From positions 2,728,001-2,792,000 of the forward strand of contig NZ_CP036426.1 of assembly GCF_007752535.1 (NCBI RefSeq): a stretch of DNA of 64,000 bases. Reading direction: 5' to 3'. The notes beneath the pieces were generated by a model that was not told the origin of the DNA, searched no databases, and worked only from the letters and a program-made list of their open reading frames with translations. The stretch comes from Tautonia plasticadhaerens (GTDB lineage: Bacteria; Planctomycetota; Planctomycetia; Isosphaerales; Isosphaeraceae). This document shows, in pieces, positions 58,813 through 64,000 of the stretch. The first letter of the stretch is position 1; each line of letters opens with the position of its first letter. The translations under genes were made by a program, and so were the position numbers.

Positions 58813-61662
58813 ATGAGCATCGCCGAGCAGCTCCCCAAGCAGTACGACCCCCAGGACGCCCAGGCCCGCTGGTATCCCTTCTGGGTCGATCGCGGCTACT
58901 TCCACGCCGACCCGGGCCGATCGGCGAAGCCCTACGCCATCGTCATCCCGCCGCCGAACGTCACCGGGGCCCTGCACCTGGGGCACGCCCTGAACAACAC
59001 GCTCCAGGACGTCCTCATCCGATGGCGTCGGATGCAGGGGTACGACGCCCTCTGGATGCCCGGCACCGACCACGCCGGCATCGCCACCCAGGCGGTCGTC
59101 GAGAAGCGGCTCTTCACCGAGGAGAAGAAGACCCGGCACGACATCGGCCGGGAGGCGCTGGTCAACCGCATCTGGGCCTGGAAGCACGAGTACGAGGCCC
59201 GGATCCTCGGCCAGCTCCGCCTGATGGGCTGCTCCTGCGACTGGGACCGGACCCGGTTCACCCTCGACGACATGTGCGCCCGGGCCGTCCGCGTCACCTT
59301 CTTCAACCTCTTCAAGGCGGGGAAGATCTTCCGGGGCAAGCGGCTGGTGAACTGGGACACCCAGCTCCGGACGGCGGTGGCCGACGACGAGATCGAGTAC
59401 AAGGACACCGAGGGCCACCTCTGGACGATCCGGTACCCCGTCACCGGGTCCGACTCCGAATCCCTCCAGGTCTCCACCACCCGGCCCGAGACGATGCTCG
59501 GCGACACCGCCGTCGCCGTCCACCCGGGAGACGATCGCTACAAGCACCTGATCGGCCGGACGGTCGACCTGCCCCTGACCGGGATGCAGATCCCGATCAT
59601 CGCCGACCCGATCCTGGTCGACCCCAAGTTCGGCACCGGCTGCGTGAAGGTCACCCCCGCGCACGACCCGAACGACTACCAGACCGGCCTGCGGCACGGC
59701 CTGCCGATGGTCAACCTGCTGAACCCCGACGGCACCTACAACGAGAACGCCAACGCCTACGCCGGCCTCGACCGCCGGGAGGTCCGCAAGCGCGTCGTCG
59801 CCGACCTGGAGGCGCAGGGGCTCCTCGTCAAGGTCGAGCCCTACACCAACCGCGTCGGCTACTCCGACCGCTCCAAGACCCCGATCGAGCCGTACCTCTC
59901 CGACCAGTGGTTCGTCCGGATGGGGGACGGCGAGGACGGCTCACCCGGCTTCGCCCAGCAGGCGATGGACGCCGTGACCTCCGGCCGGCTGAAGATCCAC
60001 CCCGAGCGCTATGCCAAGAGCTACCTCGACTGGCTCGGCGAGAAGCGAGACTGGTGCATCAGCCGGCAACTGTGGTGGGGCCACCGGATCCCCATCTGGC
60101 ACGTCGGGGGCACCGCCACCTGTTCCGAGGTGGACCTGAAGCGTGCCTTCGCCGGCCGGGACGACGTGACCTGGCGCGAGTCCGAGTCCGGCGGCTGGCT
60201 CATCTGCGCGCTGAACGACCTGGACCCGAAGCAGTTGCCCGGCTTCGCCTTCCAGGACCTGGAGCAGGACCCCGACGTCCTCGACACCTGGTTCAGCTCC
60301 GCCCTCTGGCCGCACTCGACGCTCGGCTGGCCCGAGCAGACGCCCGAGCTGGCGAAGTACTACCCGACGAACGTCCTGTCGACGGCCCGGGACATCATCA
60401 CCCTCTGGGTCGCCCGGATGGTCATCTTCGGCCAGTTCAACATGGGCGACGTGCCGTTCAAGGACGTCTATATCCACCCGGTCATCCAGGACGGCGACGG
60501 CAAGCGGATGTCCAAGTCGGCCGGCAACGGCGTCGACCCGGTCGACATCATCGAGCTGTACGGGGCCGACGCCCTCCGGTTCACCCTCGCCTCCTCGGCC
60601 ACCGAGACGCAGGACCTGCGGATGCCGGTCGAGCCGACGATGCTGCCCGACGGCCGCACGGTCAACACCTCCAAGAAGTTCGAGGAGGGCCGCACCTTCC
60701 CGAACAAGTTCTGGAACGCCTCCCGGTTCGCGATGATCAACCTGGAGGGATATGACCCCGAGTTCCTCCCGGGGGAGTTGCAGGGCACCGGCCCGGTGGA
60801 CCTCTGGATCCTCGGCGGCCTGGCCCGGACCACCCGGGAGGTGACCCGGGCCTTCGAGTCCTTCCAGTTCGCCGAGGCCTCCCGGATCCTCCGGGACTTC
60901 ACCTGGAACGACTTCTGCGACTGGTACGTCGAGCTGGCCAAGCGCCCCCTCCGCTCGGAGGACGCCGTCACCCGGCAGACGACCCAGCACGTCCTGGTCA
61001 CCGCGCTGGACACCCTCTGCCGCCTGCTCCACCCGATCATCCCGTTCGTCACCGAGCAGGTCTGGCAGGCCCTCAACCAGGTCGCCCCGAGGCGCAAGGA
61101 CCCGGTCGCCCTGGCCGCCGAGCCCGCCGCCGAGAGCGTCTGCGTCGCCCCCTGGCCGACCTTCCCCGACTCCTGGGGTTGGCCCCAGTCCGACGAGTGG
61201 GTCGCCCAGCTCCGGGAGAAGGTCACGGCCCTGCGCAACCTCCGGGCCGACCGCAACGTGCCCGCCTCGGCCAAGATCGCGCCGACGATCGTCGCCTCGG
61301 GCCGGACCGCGATGATCCTCGGCCCCTTCACCACCGACATCATGGCCCTCACCGGCGCCGAGTCGCTGCGGATCGTCGAGGCCTTCGAGAAGCCGGGCAA
61401 CGCCGCCGTCGCCGTGCTGCCCGACGCCGAGATCGTCCTGCCGATGGAGGGGCTGATCGACCCGAAGGTGGAGGTCGAGAAGCTGGCCAAGTCGAAGCTC
61501 GACCTGGAGAAGCAGCTCGGCGGCGTGAGGGCGAAGCTGGGCAACGCCTCGTTCGTCGAGCGGGCCCCGGCCGAGGTCGTCCGGCAGCAGCGCGACCGCC
61601 TCGCCGAGCTGGAGGCGCAGCACGCGGCGGTCGCCTCCCGGCTGGCCGAGCTGGGCGGCTGA
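58813..61662 (+). CDS. valS: Valyl-tRNA synthetase
   Basis: This 949-residue class I synthetase charges tRNA-Val. The HIGH motif is HLGH at 55-58 in PPPNVTGALHLGHAL, and the KMSKS motif is RMSKS near residues 564-568. The CP1 editing domain is present (STTRPETMLGDTAVAVHP, KFGTGCVKVTPAHDPNDY). The anticodon-binding region and the C-terminal coiled-coil arm (KLDLEKQLGGVRAKLGN, RDRLAELEAQHAAVASRLAELGG) complete the protein. The ATG at 58813 is supported by the MSIAEQLPKQYDP start. No T-box is seen. Confidence 0.97.
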   Translation: MSIAEQLPKQYDPQDAQARWYPFWVDRGYFHADPGRSAKPYAIVIPPPNVTGALHLGHALNNTLQDVLIRWRRMQGYDALWMPGTDHAGIATQAVVEKRLFTEEKKTRHDIGREALVNRIWAWKHEYEARILGQLRLMGCSCDWDRTRFTLDDMCARAVRVTFFNLFKAGKIFRGKRLVNWDTQLRTAVADDEIEYKDTEGHLWTIRYPVTGSDSESLQVSTTRPETMLGDTAVAVHPGDDRYKHLIGRTVDLPLTGMQIPIIADPILVDPKFGTGCVKVTPAHDPNDYQTGLRHGLPMVNLLNPDGTYNENANAYAGLDRREVRKRVVADLEAQGLLVKVEPYTNRVGYSDRSKTPIEPYLSDQWFVRMGDGEDGSPGFAQQAMDAVTSGRLKIHPERYAKSYLDWLGEKRDWCISRQLWWGHRIPIWHVGGTATCSEVDLKRAFAGRDDVTWRESESGGWLICALNDLDPKQLPGFAFQDLEQDPDVLDTWFSSALWPHSTLGWPEQTPELAKYYPTNVLSTARDIITLWVARMVIFGQFNMGDVPFKDVYIHPVIQDGDGKRMSKSAGNGVDPVDIIELYGADALRFTLASSATETQDLRMPVEPTMLPDGRTVNTSKKFEEGRTFPNKFWNASRFAMINLEGYDPEFLPGELQGTGPVDLWILGGLARTTREVTRAFESFQFAEASRILRDFTWNDFCDWYVELAKRPLRSEDAVTRQTTQHVLVTALDTLCRLLHPIIPFVTEQVWQALNQVAPRRKDPVALAAEPAAESVCVAPWPTFPDSWGWPQSDEWVAQLREKVTALRNLRADRNVPASAKIAPTIVASGRTAMILGPFTTDIMALTGAESLRIVEAFEKPGNAAVAVLPDAEIVLPMEGLIDPKVEVEKLAKSKLDLEKQLGGVRAKLGNASFVERAPAEVVRQQRDRLAELEAQHAAVASRLAELGG

Positions 61663-61692
61663 TGCGTCGGCGATCCCCCCGCGCCGGGCTCG

Positions 61693-61721
61693 TTGACCGG
61701 CCGGGGGGGCACCCGTATCAT
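61693..61721 (+). promoter_or_regulatory. Sigma-70 promoter for the DUF151 gene
   Basis: TTGACC (61693-61698) and TATCAT (61716-61721) are separated by 17 bases. Each box matches five of six consensus positions. The expected start near 61728 would give a leader of about 34 bases before ATG 61762. Confidence 0.65.
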
Positions 61722-61761
61722 CGAATCGAGAACGGATTGTGACTCGCGGCGGCCGGGGACC

Positions 61762-62202
61762 ATGTCCATCCCGGCCCACCCGCGCCGGCCGGACGGGGCG
61801 ATTGCCGTGGCCATTCAGATGGCGCTGTCGCGCATCATCATCAGCGAGACGGGCGAGCAGCAGATCATCTACCTCAAGGAGGTGGGCGGCGAGCGCACCT
61901 TCCCGATCGTCATCGGCATCTTCGAGGCCACCAGCATCGACCGCCGGGTCCGGGGGATCGTCCCGCCCCGCCCCCTGACGCACGACCTGCTGGCCCGGGC
62001 CGTCGAGCAGCTCGGCGGCGAGATCCAGGACATCTACATCAACGACCTCCGCGACCACACCTATTTCGCCCAGCTCCGGATCCGCCACGACGGCGAGCTG
62101 ATCGAGGTCGACAGCCGCCCCAGCGACGCCATCGCCGTGGCCGTGACCGTGGACGCCCCGATCTACGTCTCCGAGGAGGTCATCGAGGAGGCCGGCCGCT
62201 GA
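61762..62202 (+). CDS. Bifunctional nuclease family protein (DUF151)
   Basis: An ATG at 61762 gives 146 residues; a GTG at 61807 would match the usual family start better, since the conserved part begins VAIQMALSRIIISETGEQQIIYL. Conserved blocks are FPIVIGIFEATSIDRRV, RPLTHDLLARAVEQLGGEIQDIYINDLRDHTYFAQLRI and EVDSRPSDAIAVAVTVDAPIYVSEEVIEE. DUF151 proteins have been described as DNase/RNase in plants and Thermotoga relatives. Its substrate here is unknown. A strong promoter supports a standalone gene. Confidence 0.92.
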   Translation: MSIPAHPRRPDGAIAVAIQMALSRIIISETGEQQIIYLKEVGGERTFPIVIGIFEATSIDRRVRGIVPPRPLTHDLLARAVEQLGGEIQDIYINDLRDHTYFAQLRIRHDGELIEVDSRPSDAIAVAVTVDAPIYVSEEVIEEAGR

Positions 62203-62497
62203 GCCGGGGCGGACCGGCCCGGGCCGGGCCGGCCCGATTCCCGTCGGATCGGACTGGATGCCCGCAACTGTTCGTGCGACCATCTCCAGCCGAAGAGGAG
62301 AGCGGCCCCCGGAGGCGGGGCCGACCGGGAGGACTCCGCAAGGATTCGCGTCCCCGACGACGTGCGTCGGGATCGCGCTGGCATGGAGCGAACTGCCCGC
62401 GGGGCTGATCGGGCGTCACCTGCCGGGGCGCCGGATGCACGGGCGCGGCGGCGAGCAAATCCGAGCGGCCGCCGCCGGGGAGGGAGGGGGGCCGCGA

Positions 62498-63274
62498 TCA
62501 GCCGGGCGGGTGGTCGCGGAGCGTCCCCCGCAGGTCGGCCTGCCAGGTGCGGCCGGTGTGCAGGTCGAGCAGGGTGAGCCAGCCGCCGCCGTAGCAGCAG
62601 GTGTCGATGCAGAGCAAGTGCCCCAGGTCGAGGACCTCGCCGTCGCGCTGGGCGGTGTGGCCGAGGATGACCGGCTTGCCCGATCGGTGGGGGCCGGGCT
62701 CGTAGTCCCGCAGCGAGGTCCAGTGCAGCAGGTCCAGCGGCTGGGAGGCCATCGGCAAACCGGGTTCGTAGCAGGCGTGGGCGAAGATGAGGCGGTCGGT
62801 CTCGTACCAGTCGGAGAGCCGGTCGAGGAACTCGACGTGCTCGGGGGGCACCGCGTCGAGCCCGCCGTAGGAGTCGATCGTCTGCAGGCCCCCGCAGCCG
62901 AGCCAGGTGGACAGCCCCGGCACCGACCACGGCTCGGCGAACACCCCGGGGGCCTCGTCGAACAGCTCCAGGGCCTGGGAGAACATCAGGTCGTGGTTGC
63001 CCCGCAGCGGGACGAGCCGGCAGCGCGACCCCAGGTCGATCAGGCGGTCGACCACCCCCCGGCTGTCCGGGCCCCGGTCGACGTAGTCCCCCAGCGTCAC
63101 CAGCGTGTCCCCCGGCCCCACGCCCGCCGCCTCCACCACCGCGTCGAGCGCGGCGAGGCAGCCGTGCACGTCGCCGAGGGCCAGCAGGCGCCCCGACCGC
63201 TCGTCTCCCGATCCCGGTCCCGTTGTTGGCATCTCGGCCTCGGGGAGCTCGTCCCTGGGGGCGAGGGGCCGCAT
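62498..63274 (-). CDS. Serine/threonine protein phosphatase-type metallophosphoesterase
   Basis: An ATG at 63274 gives 258 residues; an ATG at 63232 is the alternative. All PPP-family metal motifs are visible: LALGDVHGC, VTLGDYVDRGPDS, PLRGNHDLM, and later HACYEPGLP and VILGHTAQ. This is the bacterial PPP/ApaH-like phosphatase fold with two metal ions. It could dephosphorylate proteins or cleave diadenosine polyphosphates; the sequence does not decide between these. It stands alone on the minus strand. Confidence 0.93.
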   Translation of the reverse strand: MRPLAPRDELPEAEMPTTGPGSGDERSGRLLALGDVHGCLAALDAVVEAAGVGPGDTLVTLGDYVDRGPDSRGVVDRLIDLGSRCRLVPLRGNHDLMFSQALELFDEAPGVFAEPWSVPGLSTWLGCGGLQTIDSYGGLDAVPPEHVEFLDRLSDWYETDRLIFAHACYEPGLPMASQPLDLLHWTSLRDYEPGPHRSGKPVILGHTAQRDGEVLDLGHLLCIDTCCYGGGWLTLLDLHTGRTWQADLRGTLRDHPPG

Positions 63275-63409
63275 CCTCTCGATGGCCCCCCATGAACCTT
63301 ACGCCCCGCGCCGGAGTCGTGACGCCCGGCACGCCCCTGGAATGACCGGCACGCGTGCCATAGCCTAGGACGACCCCCGAACCCGACCGTATCGACCGGA
63401 GCCGGACCG

Positions 63410-64000
63410 ATGGCCCGCACCCGATCCAGCGAACCGACGCCCCCGACCCCCGAGCCCCCGGCGGACCCGTCGGGCCGGCGATCGAGGGCCGACATGGCCC
63501 CCACCCCACCCGTCAACGCCCCGAGGGAGAACGACGAGGTCAACGTCGCCATCGCCGCCTCGGCCGACTCCGGCGGCGGCACGATCACCGCCCGCAAGGC
63601 CGGCGGCCTCCGCGACGTGGGCATGAACGTCGACCCCCTGCAGGTCGGCCTTCCGGCGGCCCTGCAGCACCTGGCCAAGGGGGTGAACATCGCCTTCCAG
63701 ACCGACTACGGCGAGAACTACCTGGAGGCCGTCTACCAGGCCGCCGTCGTCTTCGACGACGAGATCCGGATCGTCCACAAGGAATACTTCGGCTTCGGCC
63801 AGTCCTGGTTCAGCCAGTTCGGCAAGCTGATCCGCTCGATGCAGCTGACCTTCGACGGCCCCGACCCCGCCAGCCCCGAGGGCCAGCGCCGGCTCCGGGA
63901 GAACGGCCCGGCCACCATCCGAGGCATGCTCAACCTCTTCGGCCGCAAGCTCGACCTCGTCGCCGAGTACGAGGACCGCGTGCCCGCCTACGTCGAGCAG
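63410..64000 (+). CDS. Unknown protein, truncated by the right window edge
   Basis: An ATG at 63410 opens a frame of at least 197 codons that runs off the end. The first 45 residues are Pro/Arg-rich and disordered-looking. The folded part contains VNVAIAASADSGGGTITARKAGG, then GVNIAFQTDYGENYLEAVYQAAVVFDDEIRIVHKEYFGFGQSWFSQFGKLIRSMQ and a helical end (RRLRENGPATIRGMLNLFGRKLDLVAEYEDRVPAYVEQ). Codon use fits a real gene. I do not recognise the family. Confidence 0.75.
   Translation, partial: MARTRSSEPTPPTPEPPADPSGRRSRADMAPTPPVNAPRENDEVNVAIAASADSGGGTITARKAGGLRDVGMNVDPLQVGLPAALQHLAKGVNIAFQTDYGENYLEAVYQAAVVFDDEIRIVHKEYFGFGQSWFSQFGKLIRSMQLTFDGPDPASPEGQRRLRENGPATIRGMLNLFGRKLDLVAEYEDRVPAYVEQ

Noticed and set aside
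57984-58838. Minus-strand frame encoding WVRFARR-type repeats
   Set aside because: The repeats arise from the 33-base DNA period; 24- and 34-base steps break the frame, and part of the frame runs through the 5' end of the DUF1501 gene in another phase.

Overview
The window is very GC-rich (roughly 70% by eye) and densely coded on both strands. It reads like a member of the Planctomycetota, most likely the Isosphaeraceae. This is an inference from gene content: a DUF1501 protein with a twin-arginine leader, a 'planctomycete cytochrome' CxxCH protein, two secreted proteins with VPEP-type PEP-CTERM tails, futalosine-pathway menaquinone genes, an ABC permease fused to a CPBP protease, and many ABC/FtsX export systems. 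I saw no tRNA, rRNA, CRISPR array, insertion sequence, prophage or replication origin.

Layout. 1-3047 (mostly minus): the N-terminus of a UDP-GlcNAc 2-epimerase, a small basic protein and a large TPR-like protein. 3227-7709 (plus): a PaaK-like adenylating enzyme, ispF, a small membrane protein, cysS and fxsA. 7678-12224: an ABC ATPase, FtsX-type permease and HlyD-like adaptor, tightly coupled. 12370-16946: two small unknown proteins, an SDR-DUF2867 protein, a Tat-exported sugar-phosphate isomerase-like protein and dprA. 16989-18218 (minus): a HAF-repeat PEP-CTERM protein. 18480-21914: an unknown exported protein with a two-gene ABC exporter. 22122-28700: mqnA-mqnC, a NatA-like ATPase, a NatB-CPBP fusion and an amidohydrolase that could be the aminodeoxyfutalosine deaminase. 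28701-29286: a short-repeat array. 29287-31980 (minus): ribosomal protein bTHX, a membrane protein and manA. 32245-40382: a heavy-metal RND efflux set (OMF, adaptor, CzcA pump) with one opposite-strand gene inside it. 40475-43824: a cytochrome-like protein, a cupin, a membrane protein and glutaredoxin. 43813-50874 (minus): an HD protein, DUF421, a lipoprotein, aroF with its long leader, a spondin-domain PEP-CTERM protein, and an anti-sigma/ECF sigma/HD/hydrolase cluster. 51456-64000: a membrane-integrated sigma-54 activator, a polysaccharide deacetylase, a GNAT enzyme, DUF1501, a second repeat array, valS, a DUF151 nuclease, a phosphoesterase and a truncated gene at the right edge.

The most interesting region is the roughly 700-base leader of aroF (minus strand, 46534-47229). 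It holds a sigma-70-like promoter, an 11-codon ORF whose Shine-Dalgarno is a 15-base perfect complement of the 16S rRNA tail, a set of GC hairpins, and a 41-residue leader peptide with eight aromatic residues (Tyr, Phe and Trp) in a 16-residue stretch. A textbook intrinsic terminator follows, then the DAHP synthase gene. This looks like ribosome-mediated attenuation of the first step of aromatic amino-acid synthesis. Two further notable items are the 33-34-nt short-repeat family, present as two arrays in opposite orientation, and a near-consensus promoter with a perfect palindrome over the start site upstream of mqnA.
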